Positions 36,688 to 47,460 of a stretch of 64,000 nt of DNA are shown piece after piece. The translations under genes and the position numbers were made by a program. The notes under the pieces are model-generated. The model made no database searches. It was given only the letters and a program-made list of their open reading frames with translations, and was not told where the DNA came from. This DNA is from Streptomyces diastatochromogenes. GTDB lineage: Bacteria > Actinomycetota > Actinomycetes > Streptomycetales > Streptomycetaceae. Where the stretch lies: assembly GCA_026913215.1 (NCBI GenBank), contig JAPTYK010000001.1:6944001-7008000 (forward strand). Direction: 5' to 3'. Within the stretch, counting starts at the first letter, position 1. Every line of letters begins with the position of its first letter.

Positions 36688-37616
36688 TCAGGCGGCCGGG
36701 CCGTACACCCGGTCCGGAGGGCCACCGAGAGTGGTGGTGCAGCAGCCCGAGGACCGGCTGGTCCGGGGCGAACAGGCCGGCGGCGAGCTTCCAGTAGCGG
36801 GGAGCACCGGACTGTCGTCCAGGGCGAGCAGACCGACGAGCCGCCGCCGGAAGTCCGGCGTGTCCGGCTCCCCGCGCGCGTGGGCGTAGGCGGAGACGAA
36901 ACAGTCCAGGGCCCCGCCGTCCTGCGGCTCCCGCCCGGCCAGCACCTGCGCCGAGGCGAGCCCGTACGCCTCGGCGAGCCCCTCGTACAGCACGGCCGGG
37001 CGGTACTCGCCCTCCGGGAGCGGCGGCGAGGGCCGGAACCCCGGCCGTTCGAGCCGCGGATCGGTGACCAGCGCGTGCAGCCGGGCGAACGCGAGCACCT
37101 GCTCGGGGTCCGGCTCGTCCGGCGGCGACGGCACCACCGCGTCGAGGACCAGGGACACCACCGGCCGCGGCAGCCGCGCCGGCAGCGCCCGGCGCCAGAA
37201 CCGGACCAGGGCGTCCGTGTCCGGCGGCGCGGGCAGCGCGCCGAGCAGCCGCAGCCGCTCCGTGCGCTCCCCGGCCGCGCACTCCCGGACCAGCCGCAGC
37301 GAGGCCTCCTTCCACCGCAGCGCCGTCAACTGCGCCCCACGTCCCGCAGTCGACCCGCGACGGCCTCTTCGAGCGCGTCGTCGTTCCCGCCCTCCCCGAG
37401 GACCCGCTCCACCTCCGGCACCGGCAGGTCGAGGGCCCGCAGGGACCGGATGAACCGCAGCCGGTCGAGCGCCTCGGCCCCGTACCTCCGATGCCCCCCG
37501 GAGCTGCGCCCCGCCTCCGGCAGCAGCCCGCGATCGGAGTAGAACCGCACGGTCTTGACGGTCACCCCCGCCCGCGCCGCCAGCTCCCCGATGCTCCACA
37601 GACCCTCGGACGACAC
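36688..37616 (-). pseudogene. MerR family regulator with large C-terminal domain, frameshifted
   Basis: The GTG at 37616 follows GAAGGAGG by 8 bases and opens WSIGELAARAGVTVKTVRFY then SDRGLLPEAGRSSGGHRRY, a MerR DNA-binding domain. A shift near 37.33 kb leads to a helical domain of about 200 residues (FWRRALPARLPRPVVSLVLD), and one near 36.80 kb to the C-terminus LGGPPDRVYGPAA. MerR proteins activate promoters with over-long spacers, and exactly such a promoter lies upstream, facing the divergent hydrolase gene. Confidence 0.78.
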
Positions 37617-37698
37617 GAGGTGAACCTCCTTCAGCGGAACCCGCCCCCCTTCGGACCCCACCATTCTGACCTCCCGCCGGACCTCCCCGGCCCGTCCC

Positions 37699-37729
37699 TT
37701 GAATCTCCCGCAGGGGGAGTTCCTAGCGT
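37699..37729 (+). promoter_or_regulatory. MerR-type promoter with 19-bp spacer
   Basis: TTGAAT and TAGCGT are separated by 19 bp containing the inverted repeat CTCCCGCAGGGGGAG. This is the hallmark of MerR-activated promoters and drives the double hydrolase gene. Confidence 0.75.
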
Positions 37730-37768
37730 GCTCGCGAGACATTCCCGAGGAGTGACGAGGAGACGGTC

Positions 37769-39264
37769 ATGACGGCGTTCGTGCTGGTGCCGGACACCTT
37801 CACCGGTGGCTGGGTGTGGGAGGAGACCGCGGCCCGGCTGCGGGCGGCGGGAGCGGAGGCGTACCCGGTGACGCTCGCCGGGCTGGGGGAGCGGGGCGAA
37901 GAGGCCGGTCCGGGGACCGGCCTGGAGACGCACATCGAGGAGCTCGTCCGGCTGATCGACGGGATCGAGGCGGACGAGGTGGTCCTCGTGGGACACGGGT
38001 ACGGGCTGCACCCGGTGTTCGGGGCCGCCGACCGGAGGGCCGGGCGGGTCGCGCGGATCGTCTCCGTCGACACGGGGCCCCTGGGGCCGGGAGGCCGCCG
38101 TGCGGTCCCTGCCCGACCCGGAGGCGCGCGAGCTGCTCGCCGCGCGGCCCGACGCGCCGGTCCCGCCGCCGGCGGCCGGTACCTGGTCGCGCTGGGGCAG
38201 CGTCGAGGGATCCCCGCCGAGGCGCTCGGGCGGCTGGAACGCGAGGCCGCGCCCCAGCCGGCCGGCACGCTCACCGAGCCGCTCCGGCTGACCGGCGCCG
38301 CGGCCGCCCTGCCGACCACCGGCGTCCTGTGCGCCGCCAACGGGCAGAGCATCGCCCTGGTCGAGATGGCGGTGGCCTCGGGCCCGCCGCAGTTCCGGAT
38401 GTTCACCGAGGAGAGGTTCCGCTTCTTCGAACTCGCCACCGGACACTGGCCGATGCTCTCCGCGCCCGGGGAGCTCGCCGAGGTGCTGCTCCGCGCGGCG
38501 GCCGGCGAGGGCCACCGGGTGACCGCGCCCGAGGACGGACACGAGCGGCCCTCCCACCTCCTGCCCTTCCTGCTCGACCCGCCGGAGCGGCCGCGCGACC
38601 GGATCGGGCGGGTCGACCTGCACCTCCCGGACGGCGACGGGCCCCGCCCGGCGATCGTCTTCGTCCACGGCGGCCCCGTCGAGCCCGACCGGCGGCCCAC
38701 GCCACGGGACACGCCGTGCTTCCTGGGATACGGCCGCTACGCGGCGGACGCGGGCGTCGTCGGAGTCACCGCGGACCTCCGGCTCCACGGCCTCACCGAC
38801 TACCCCGGGCCGCCCAGGACCTCGCCGAGGCCGTCGACCTGGTCCGCGCCGATCCGCGCGTCGACGGGGACCGGATCGCGCTCTGGTTCTTCTCCACCGG
38901 CGGGCTCCTCGCCGCGGACTGGCTCGCCGCGCCCCCGCCGTGGCTGCGGTGCGTGGCGGCCAACTATCCGGCTCTGGCCCCGCTGCCCGGCTGGGGCACG
39001 GTGGAGTCCCGCTTCCGCCCGGTGGACACCGTGGGCACGGCGGACGGGCCGCCGGTCGTGCTGACCCGCGCCGGTCTGGAGCACGAGGTCATCGCGGCGA
39101 CCGTCGAGGAGTTCCTGACCGCCGCGAAGGAGCGCGGGGCCGACGTCGAGGTCATCGACGCGCCGAACGGCCACCACGCCTTCGAACTGGTCGACCCCAC
39201 CGACGAGTCCCGCGCGGTCCTGGAGCGGTCCGTGCGCGCGGTCCTCGCCCGGCTGGAGGCCTGA
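37769..39264 (+). pseudogene. Double alpha/beta-hydrolase fusion, frameshifted
   Basis: The ATG at 37769 opens a first hydrolase (FVLVPDTFTGGWVWEETAAR; elbow VVLVGHGYGL, in which the nucleophile position reads Tyr; ELATGHWPMLSAP carrying the catalytic His). A second, dienelactone-hydrolase-like unit follows (PAIVFVHGGPVEPDRRPTPR; elbow ALWFFSTGGLLAAD; NGHHAFELVD). Shifts lie near 38.10 and 38.81 kb. The first elbow lacks Ser, so that domain may be inactive or regulatory. The protein would have about 500 residues. It is expressed from a MerR-type promoter next to its presumed activator. Confidence 0.72.
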
Positions 39265-39268
39265 CCGC

Positions 39269-39308
39269 GCGCGGGCCGGGGCCGGAAGGCCGAGCGCCCG
39301 GCCCGCGC
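39269..39308. terminator. Bidirectional terminator
   Basis: Perfect 12-bp stem (GCGCGGGCCGGG and its complement) with a 16-nt loop, between the hydrolase and the convergent ABC operon. Confidence 0.7.
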
Positions 39309-39311
39309 CCC

Positions 39312-40096
<785 letters not shown>

Positions 40097-40100
<4 letters not shown>

Positions 40101-41090
40101 AGCGTGATCCCTTCTTCGGCACGGTGGCAGGCCGCGAGACCGTCGCCGTGGGGTACGAGCGCGGGCTTCTCCTCGGCGCAGCGCGGCAGCGCGTGGGCGC
40201 AGCGCGCGGCGAAGGAGCAGCCGGGCGGCGCCTCGGCGAGGGAGACGGGGCGCCCGGGGACGGGCCGGGGCCGGCGCGCCCGGTTCGAGGCGCGGCGTGC
40301 AGGCGAGCAGGCCCGCCGTGTACGGGTGCCGGGGCCGGTCGAACAGGTCGTCCGTGGACCGGGTCTCCACGATCCGGCCCGCGTACATGACGTACACCCG
40401 GTCGCAGACGGCGGCGGCCAGTTCGAGGTCGTGGGTGACGAACAGCATGCCCGTGCCCCGCTCGGCCCGCAGCCGGGCCAGGAGGGAGACGACCTCGGCC
40501 TGGGTGGTGACGTCGAGCGCGGTGGTCGGTTCGTCGGCGACGAGGAGGGCCGGCTCGTTCGCGAGGGCCGCCGCGATGACGACCCGCTGGAGCATGCCGC
40601 CGGAGAACTGGTGCGGATGGCGGCGCAGGGCGCCGCGCGGGTCGCGGATGCCGACCGCGTCGAGGAGTTCCTCGGCGCGGGCGGTGGCCTCGGCGGCGGG
40701 CGTCCCGGCCGCGCGCATGCCCTCGGTGAGGAAGTCGCCGACCCGCCGCAGCGGGTTGACGGAGGCGCGCGGGTCCTGGAAGACCATGGAGACCTGCCGG
40801 AGGCGCAGCGCGGTCAGCTCGGCGCGGTCCATCGCGAGGACGTCCCGCCCGGCGACCCGGACCTGTCCTTCGGTGCGGGCGCCCGCGGGCAGCAGCCCGA
40901 GGACGCTGCGGCAGGCCACGGACTTGCCGGAGCCGGACTCGCCGACCAGGCCGACCGTCTCCCCGGGCCGGACCGTCAGGCTCACCCCGTCCAGTATCGG
41001 CCGGGCGGCCCGGTCGCCGGACAGCCGGACCCCGAGCCCCTCGATCTCCAGGACCGGCGCGGTATCCGTGAGTTCGCGCATGCCGTTCAC
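40097..41090 (-). pseudogene. Oligopeptide-type ABC transporter ATPase (OppD-like), frameshifted
   Basis: The start is taken as GTG 41090 (GTGA overlap with the permease stop); ATG 41081 is an alternative. Walker A is VGESGSGKSVACRSVLG, the signature is FSGGMLQRVVIAAAL and Walker B is LLVADEPTTALD. The C-terminal oligopeptide-family region begins RHPYTAGLLACTPRLE and continues after a shift near 40.27 kb with FAARCAHALPRC. It forms the ATPase pair with the next gene. Confidence 0.82.
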
Positions 41091-41956
41091 CGTTCCCGCT
41101 TCGCGATCCGGTCGGCGAGCCCCTCGCCGACGATGCCGAACGCCACCACGGCGAGCACGATGCACGCGGAGGGCGCGAGGGCCGGCAGCATCGCCCCCTG
41201 GAGGACGGCCGACTGCCCTTCGTTGATCATGGCGCCCCAGTCGGCGGCCGGCGGCTGCACGCCGAAGCCGAGGAAGGACAGCGCCGCCAGGTCCATCAGC
41301 GCGTACCCGAAGTTCATCGCGGACTGCGCGAAGACCGTCGGCGCGATGTTCGGCAGCAGATGGCGCACGGACACGGTCCAGCCGGACCAGCCCTGCACCC
41401 GGTAGGCCTCGATGTACGGCCGGGCCTTCTCCTGCCGGGCGATGCCGCGGACGAGCCGGCCCACGTACGGGGTGTAGGCGACGGACATGGCGATCACGGG
41501 CGCGGTGAGCCCCTCGCCGACGACCGACACCAGCAGGATCGCGAGCAGCAGGCCGGGGATCGCGAAGACCATGTCCATGGACCGCGAGAGGACCGTGTCC
41601 ACCCAGCCGCCGCGCCAGGCGGCCACCGTGCCGAGGAGCGTGCCGAGCAGGGTGGAGACGCCGACGACGAGCAGCGGCCCGAGCAGCCCGGTGCGGGCGC
41701 CGTGGAGCAGCCGGGACAGGATGTCCCGGCCCGACTGGTCGGTGCCGAGCAGATGGTCGCCCGTGGTGCCGACGAGGCTCGCCGACAGGTCGAGCGCGTC
41801 GGGGTCGTACGGGGCGAGGACGGGCGCGAGCACGGCGACCAGGACGAGCAGGGCGAGCACCGCGACCGAGACCGCGAAGAGCGGCCCCTGGCCGAACAGG
41901 CGCAGGGCGCGCAGCCCCGGTCTGCGGTACGGCACCGCGGAGGTGGTGGAGGTCAT
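41087..41956 (-). CDS. Oligopeptide-type ABC transporter permease (OppC-like)
   Basis: The 289-residue protein has six hydrophobic segments. The OppC N-terminal pattern DHLLGTDQSGRDILSRLLHG is present, and so is the EAA loop (EAYRVQGWSGWTVSVRHLLP). It overlaps both neighbours by ATGA/GTGA. It forms the membrane channel with the adjacent permease. Confidence 0.9.
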   Translation of the reverse strand: MTSTTSAVPYRRPGLRALRLFGQGPLFAVSVAVLALLVLVAVLAPVLAPYDPDALDLSASLVGTTGDHLLGTDQSGRDILSRLLHGARTGLLGPLLVVGVSTLLGTLLGTVAAWRGGWVDTVLSRSMDMVFAIPGLLLAILLVSVVGEGLTAPVIAMSVAYTPYVGRLVRGIARQEKARPYIEAYRVQGWSGWTVSVRHLLPNIAPTVFAQSAMNFGYALMDLAALSFLGFGVQPPAADWGAMINEGQSAVLQGAMLPALAPSACIVLAVVAFGIVGEGLADRIAKRER

Positions 41957-42905
41957 GAGGAGCCTTCCCCGAGGGAGAGACGGGGGTCGATGAGCGGGGC
42001 GAGCAGGTCGACGACGAGGTTGACCAGGACGAAGGCCGCCACGCTGAGGAGCGTGATCGCCTGCACGACGGCGAAGTCCTTCGCGGAGACCGACTGCACG
42101 AGCAGCTGGCCGAGCCCGGGGACGTCGAAGGCGGTCTCGACGATCGAGGTGGAGATGAGGAGGCCGGCGAGCATCGTGCCGCCGACGGTGACGATCGGGC
42201 CCAGCGCGTTGCGCAGCACGTGCCGGCGGACCACGGACCGGCCCGCGACGCCCCGGGCGCGCGCCACCTCGACGTGCTCGCGCCCGAGTTCGTCGAGCAT
42301 CGCCGAGCGGGTCACCCGGGCGAGGAGTCCCGCGAAGGACAGCGCCAGGGCGAAGGCGGGCAGGGTCAGCTGGTGGAGCCGTTCGGAGAACGAGGCCGGG
42401 GTGCCGCCGCCCGGTCCCGGAACCAGCCGAGCTGCACCGAGAAGAGCGAGATGAGCACGATGGCCGTCACGAACGAGGGCGTGGCGGTGGCGACGCCGGT
42501 GCCGATGAGCACCGTCCGGTCCGGGACGCCGGGGCGCAGCGCGCCGAGGACGCCGGCCGCGATCCCGATCACCGCGACGAGCACGGCGGCGTAGCCGACG
42601 AGCAGCGCGGTGCCGGGCAGCCGGGAGCCGATGAGCGAGGCCACGTCCTGGTGGTACTGGGCCGAGCGGCCGAAGTCGCCGCTCAGGACGGAGCCGAGCC
42701 ACTTCGCGTACTGCGTGACCAGCGGGTCGTCGAGGTGGTGTTCCGCCCGCAGGGCTGCCACGGTCGCGGGGGTCGCGGGGCGGCCGTGCAGGAGGAACGA
42801 CACCGGGTCGCCGGGGGCCAGGTGGATGGAGCCGAAGACCACGAGCGAGGTCACGAACAGCACCGCCACCAGGCCGAGGAGCCGTCCGACGAGGTAGCGC
42901 GTCAT
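41953..42905 (-). pseudogene. Oligopeptide-type ABC transporter permease (OppB-like), frameshifted
   Basis: The ATG at 42905 overlaps the SBP stop. The N-terminus (MTRYLVGRLLGLVAVLFVTS then HLAPGDPVSFLLHGRPAT) is typical of OppB/DppB. After a shift near 42.41 kb the EAA loop follows (EHVEVARARGVAGRSVVRRH) and the protein ends APLIDPRLSLGEGSS. Six helices are expected once the frame is repaired. Confidence 0.82.
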
Positions 42906-44536
42906 CGCTGGGAGGCCCCGATCGTCGCGGCCCACGGGTAGTACAGCTGGGCGATGCCGGTGGGGGCGCCGGTGATCCGCTTGCCGAGGAAGACCGAGAA
43001 GGGCGCCTCGTACACGGGGATGATGGGCAGCTCGTCCAGGGCGATCTTCTGGAGCTTCGCGGTGAGCTCGGCGCGCTTGGCGGGGTCGGGCTCGGCGTTG
43101 GCGCGGTCGAAGGCGACGTCGTACTCGGCGTTCGACCAGCGGCCGTAGTTCCCGAAGTCGCCGGTGCGCAGGTACTGGTAGAACTCCAGCGGGTCGGGCG
43201 TGTTGTCGTAGCCGTTGGTGATGACCAGGTCGAGGCCCTCGCGGGCGGCCGGGTCGACGAAGATGCTGCTGTACGCGTCGGGGGAGACCGGCTTCAGCTT
43301 GACGTCGAGGCCGATGCGGCGGCCGGCGTCCTGGACGGCGTTGGCGACGACGCTGATCTCGGGCGCGAGCGAGCTGGTGACGACGGTGAGCGTCCGGCCG
43401 GTCGCGTGGGCCTCCTGGACGAGCTTCTTCGCGGCCTCGACGTCGTACACGGGCTCGGGCAGCGTGTCGAAGAGCTCGGCGGTCTTCTCCGGGGCCAGTG
43501 CCCAGGCGCCCCGGGCGGCGGGGGCCTTGGCGGGGACGCCGACGCCGCCGGCCGCCGCCTTGATGATGTTCTTCCGGTCGAGCGCCATCGACAGGGCCCG
43601 GCGGACCTTGAGGTTGCCGAGCACGCCGTGGAAGTCGAGGACCGCGAGGTCGGCGGCGGCGGTGTTGGGGCCGAAGAGGAGCGAGCCCTTGCTGCTCGCG
43701 CGCAGCTGGGCGAAGGAGGAGGACGGGACCAGGTAGCCGCCGTCGGCGGTGCCGGACAGGAGGGCGTTGGAGCGGGCCGAGGCGTCCTCGACGAAGGTGA
43801 ACTTCACCCGCTCGGACTTGGGGGCGAGCGACTTGTCCCAGTAGGCGGGGTTCTTCTTCAGGGTGATGCTGTCGCCCTGGGCCCAGCTCTCCAGGGAGTA
43901 CGGGCCGGTGCAGTTCAGCCTGCCCTTGGGGGTGCCGTAGTTCTTGCCCTGCTCGGCGAGCGAGGCGGCGCTCACGACGGTGCCGGGGGAGGCGGCCATC
44001 AGCTCGGAGAAGAGGACGTCCTCCTTGCCGAGGCGGATCGTCACCTCCAGGGGGCCGGTCTTCTCGATGGCGTCGACGGTCTTGAAGGAGGAGCCCCAGG
44101 GGGAGCCGGTCTTCGGGTCCATCTGCCGCTTGAGGGAGGCGACCACGTCGTCGGCGGTCATGGTGGTGCCGTCGTGGAACTTCACCCCGGGACGCAGGGT
44201 GTAGACGAGGGTGCGCGGGTCGGGCTGCGACCACTTCACGGCGAGACCGGGCACGATCTTCATGTCGGGGGTGACCCGCAGCAGCTGCTCGCACACGTTG
44301 GCGAGGACGGTGTTCGGCGGGTAGTCGTACGCGAGGGCGTAGTCGAGGGTGTACGGCTCGGCGTACAGGGACCACGTGAAGGAGTCCAGCGGGCCCTGCG
44401 CGGCCGGAGAGGTCGGGCTGACCTTGAAGTCGGTGCCGCCGCCGGCGGCGGGCTTCGTGGCGCCGGAGCAGGCGGACGTGGTGGCCGCGAGGGCGGCGGT
44501 ACAGACGAGCAGCGCGAGGGCTCTGGGCATGCGCAT
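42902..44536 (-). CDS. ABC transporter substrate-binding lipoprotein (SBP family 5)
   Basis: The 544-residue protein has a lipoprotein signal with lipobox TSAC at residues 20-23 and the family 5 fold (LLRVTPDMKIVPGLAVKWSQ, the conserved VKFHDGTTMTADDVVASLKR, and LKVRRALSMALDRKNII). It captures a peptide-like or other ligand outside the membrane for the permeases encoded downstream. It is the first gene of the operon. LacI-type operators lie upstream, shared with the divergent regulator gene, so uptake is probably induced by the ligand or a breakdown product. Confidence 0.9.
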   Translation of the reverse strand: MRMPRALALLVCTAALAATTSACSGATKPAAGGGTDFKVSPTSPAAQGPLDSFTWSLYAEPYTLDYALAYDYPPNTVLANVCEQLLRVTPDMKIVPGLAVKWSQPDPRTLVYTLRPGVKFHDGTTMTADDVVASLKRQMDPKTGSPWGSSFKTVDAIEKTGPLEVTIRLGKEDVLFSELMAASPGTVVSAASLAEQGKNYGTPKGRLNCTGPYSLESWAQGDSITLKKNPAYWDKSLAPKSERVKFTFVEDASARSNALLSGTADGGYLVPSSSFAQLRASSKGSLLFGPNTAAADLAVLDFHGVLGNLKVRRALSMALDRKNIIKAAAGGVGVPAKAPAARGAWALAPEKTAELFDTLPEPVYDVEAAKKLVQEAHATGRTLTVVTSSLAPEISVVANAVQDAGRRIGLDVKLKPVSPDAYSSIFVDPAAREGLDLVITNGYDNTPDPLEFYQYLRTGDFGNYGRWSNAEYDVAFDRANAEPDPAKRAELTAKLQKIALDELPIIPVYEAPFSVFLGKRITGAPTGIAQLYYPWAATIGASQR

Positions 44537-44597
44537 GGGGAGGGACCCACCCCTTTACAGGTGTAGTGACGGTCTCGGGGGATGGAGCGAGTATTGG

Positions 44598-44614
44598 TGC
44601 GGGAACGTTCCGCA
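44598..44614. promoter_or_regulatory. LacI-type operator 1
   Basis: TGCGGGAACGTTCCGCA contains the perfect palindrome GGAACGTTCC with the central CG typical of LacI family sites. It lies between the divergent ABC operon and the lacI-like gene. Confidence 0.72.
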
Positions 44615-44633
44615 CAAGACCTGCACACGAGTT

Positions 44634-44651
44634 TGCGGGAACGGTTTTGCA
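44634..44651. promoter_or_regulatory. LacI-type operator 2
   Basis: TGCGGGAACGGTTTTGCA repeats the left arm TGCGGGAACG of operator 1, 36 bp downstream and 28 bp before the regulator start. Confidence 0.65.
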
Positions 44652-44679
44652 GAGGTCACGAGGGTGGCAGCATCACCTC

Positions 44680-45726
44680 ATGACCGAAGATCAACGGCAC
44701 GACGGGCAGCCCTCGCCGCCCACCCCGCGCGTCCGCCTGGTCGACGTGGCCCGCGAGGCGGGCCTGTCCAAGACGACCGTCTCGGCGGCGCTCAACGGCA
44801 CCGGAAGACTCTCCCCCGAGGTACGGGAGAAGGCCCGCGAGACCGCGCGCAGAATGGGCTACCGGCCCAACGCCACCGCGCGCCAGCTGCGCGCGGGACG
44901 GGCCCGGCTGATCGGATACGTGGTCGGCGAGTTCGCCGCCACTCCCTGGACCTTCTCGAGTCGCCTTATTACGCCCGGCTGACCGGCGCCACCGCGGCCA
45001 CCGCGCTGCGCCGCGGCTACGCCGTGGTGCTGCTGCCCGCCGGCTCCTGCAGAGCGAGTGGGCCGACCTGTCCCTCGACGCCGTGGTCGTCGCCGACCCC
45101 GTCGCCGACGACCCGGTCGTCGAGAGCCTCCTCGCCGCCGGCATCCCGGTCTTCACGGACCGGTCCGCCGAGGGACTGCCCGGCGCGTACTGGGTGGACG
45201 TCGACGCGGGCGGCGCCGTCCGCGAGGCCCTCGACCACCTCCTGGAGCAGGGGGCCCGCAGGCCCGTCCTCGTGGTGCCGGACAGCGACACCCGCTTCCA
45301 CGCCGGGGTGTTCGCCGCCCACCGGGAGTGGTGCGCCGCCCACGGCCTGCCGGAACGGGCGGTGCGCGTCGCGGAGGCCGGGAACGGCCCGGTGGTGCGG
45401 GCCGTCGAGACCGCCCTGACCGCCGACGGGCCCGAGCGCCCCGACGCCCTGCTGGTCGTGGCCGAGGCGAGCCCGCCCTCGTCCTGGAGGCGGCGCGCCG
45501 CCTCGGGTACGAGGTCCCGGACGACCTGCTCCTCGTCCTGGTCAGCGAGGACGCGACGGCCCTGCACACCGAGCCGCCCGTGACCACCCTGAGCCTGCGG
45601 CCCGAGGCGGTCGCGGAGGCCGGGGTCGAGCACCTCGTGGCGGTCCTGGAACACGGCCGCCGCGAGCCCGCCGGGACCCTCGTGCCGACGCGGCTGGACG
45701 TACGGGCGTCCTCGCTGCGCCGGTGA
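44680..45726 (+). pseudogene. LacI family transcriptional regulator, frameshifted
   Basis: The ATG at 44680 opens RLVDVAREAGLSKTTVSAAL then NGTGRLSPEVREKARETARR and MGYRPNATARQLRAGR, a full LacI helix-turn-helix and hinge. The sugar-binding-type domain continues through shifts near 44.96, 45.05 and 45.47 kb and ends TLVPTRLDVRASSLRR. The ABC operon it faces is of the oligopeptide type, so the ligand need not be a sugar. Confidence 0.8.
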
Positions 45727-45733
45727 GGCCCGG

Positions 45734-47368
45734 TCAGACCGCGTGGACCAGCCGGCCGCCGACGTACGTCCGCTCCACCCGGGCCTCGTGGATCTCCTCC
45801 GGCGGGCCGGTGAGGATGTCGCGGTCCAGGACGACCAGGTCGGCGAGGTGGCCGGGACGCAGGCTGCCGGTGTCGTCGAGGCCGTTCACGTGCGCGGTGC
45901 CCGCCGTGTAGGCGGCGAGCGCCGTGCCGAGGTCGATGCGCTCCTCGGGGTAGAAGACCCGGTCGTCCTCGGCCTCCGGGTCGCGGCGGTTGACCGCGAC
46001 GTGGATGCCCTCGATCGGGTTCGGGCTGCTGACCGGCCAGTCGCTGCCGGCGGCGAGGGTGGCCCCGGCGCGGACCAGGCTCCCGAACGGGTACTGCCAG
46101 GCGGCGCGTTCGGCACCCAGGAACGGGATGGTCAGCTCGTCCATCTGCGGCTCGTGCGCGGCCCACAGCGGCTGGATGTTGGCGATGGCGCCGAGCTTCG
46201 CGAAGCGCGTCAGGTCGTCGGGGTGGACGACCTGGAGGTGGGCGAGGTGGTGCCGGTTGCCCCGGCGCCCGTTGGCGGCGACCGCGGCCTCCACCGCGTC
46301 CAGGGCCTCCCGGACGGCCCGGTCGCCCAGGGCGTGGAAGTGGACCTGGAAGTCGAGCGCGTCCAGCTCGGTCACGTACCCGCGCAGCGCCTCCGGGTCG
46401 ACGAAGCTGAGACCGCTGTTGGCGGTGGCGCAGCCGCAGCCGTCCAGGTACGGGGTGATCATGGCGGCGGTGAAGTTCTCCGCGATGCCGTCCTGCATGA
46501 TCTTCACCGACCCGGCGCGGAACCGGCCGGAGGTGAACTTCTCGCGCCGGGCGACCAGTTCGGGGATCTGCTCGGCGCCCCGCTCCCGGTCCCACCAGAG
46601 CGCACCGGTCACCCGGGCGGTCAGCGAACCGTCGTTCGCGGCCGTCAGATACGCCTCCGACGGGTCGGACATGCCGCTGAAGGAACCGAGCAGCGCGTCC
46701 TGCCAGGCCGTGATGCCGAGCGAGTGCAGCAGCTTCTGGGCCCGCAGCAGACCGGCGAGCCGCTCCTCGGCGGTCGTCTCCGGCACCAGACGGGCGACCA
46801 GGCCGATCGCGCCCTCCTGGAGCATGCCGCTCGGGGAGCCGTCCGCCTCCCGCTCGATCCGCCCGTCGGCCGGGTCCGGGGTGTCGGCGCCGATCCCGGC
46901 CAGCTCCAGGGCCAGGGAGTTGGCCCAGGCGCCGTGGTGGTCCCGGTTCGACAGCAGGACCGGCCGGTCGGGGACGACGGAGTCGATCAGCTGCCGGGTG
47001 GGCATGCCGCCCTCGAAGCTCTCCATCGACCAGCCGCCGCCGGTGATCCAGGCCTTCTCCGGGTGGGCGTCCGCGTACTCCCGGATCCGCGCCAGGTAGT
47101 CGGCGACGCCGACCGTGCCGGTCAGATCGCACTCGGCGAGCTCCTTGCCGCCGGAGACGGCGTGGACGTGGGCGTCCTGGAAGCCGGGGAGTAGGAGTTT
47201 CCCCGTCAGGTCGACGACCTCCGTGCCGGGACCGACGAGGTCGCGCACCTCGTCGTGGCCGACGGCCACGATCCGCTCGCCGACGACGGCGAGCGAGCTC
47301 GCCCGGGTGCGGGCCGGGTCCGCCGTGAAGACGGGACCGCGGGTGAAGACCAGATCGGCCGTGGTCAT
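45734..47368 (-). CDS. Amidohydrolase family 3 protein (YtcJ-like)
   Basis: The unbroken 544-residue protein has the metal-dependent amidohydrolase layout: LLLPGFQDAHVHAVSGG (HxH metal ligands) near residue 60, VHFHALGDRAV, HHLAHLQVV, and the C-terminal Asp in AAGSDWPVSSPNPIEGI. YtcJ-like proteins hydrolyse C-N bonds of mostly unknown substrates. It is divergent from a TetR gene. The 92-bp gap holds a 19-bp palindrome that recurs at 61.68 kb before an FAD oxidoreductase, which suggests a shared pathway. Confidence 0.88.
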   Translation of the reverse strand: MTTADLVFTRGPVFTADPARTRASSLAVVGERIVAVGHDEVRDLVGPGTEVVDLTGKLLLPGFQDAHVHAVSGGKELAECDLTGTVGVADYLARIREYADAHPEKAWITGGGWSMESFEGGMPTRQLIDSVVPDRPVLLSNRDHHGAWANSLALELAGIGADTPDPADGRIEREADGSPSGMLQEGAIGLVARLVPETTAEERLAGLLRAQKLLHSLGITAWQDALLGSFSGMSDPSEAYLTAANDGSLTARVTGALWWDRERGAEQIPELVARREKFTSGRFRAGSVKIMQDGIAENFTAAMITPYLDGCGCATANSGLSFVDPEALRGYVTELDALDFQVHFHALGDRAVREALDAVEAAVAANGRRGNRHHLAHLQVVHPDDLTRFAKLGAIANIQPLWAAHEPQMDELTIPFLGAERAAWQYPFGSLVRAGATLAAGSDWPVSSPNPIEGIHVAVNRRDPEAEDDRVFYPEERIDLGTALAAYTAGTAHVNGLDDTGSLRPGHLADLVVLDRDILTGPPEEIHEARVERTYVGGRLVHAV

Positions 47369-47429
47369 GGGCGCTCCAGAACAAGTGGTGTCGGTTGGTG
47401 GGCGCCATGCAAGCGGTCGGGCCGTTTAC

Positions 47430-47448
47430 ACGTCAATGGCGTTGACGT
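47430..47448. promoter_or_regulatory. TetR operator, copy 1
   Basis: ACGTCAA and TTGACGT, perfect 7-bp arms around TGGCG, between the divergent amidohydrolase and TetR genes. A near-identical site lies at 61683-61701. Confidence 0.75.
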
Positions 47449-47460
47449 AAGGTTCCGGCC

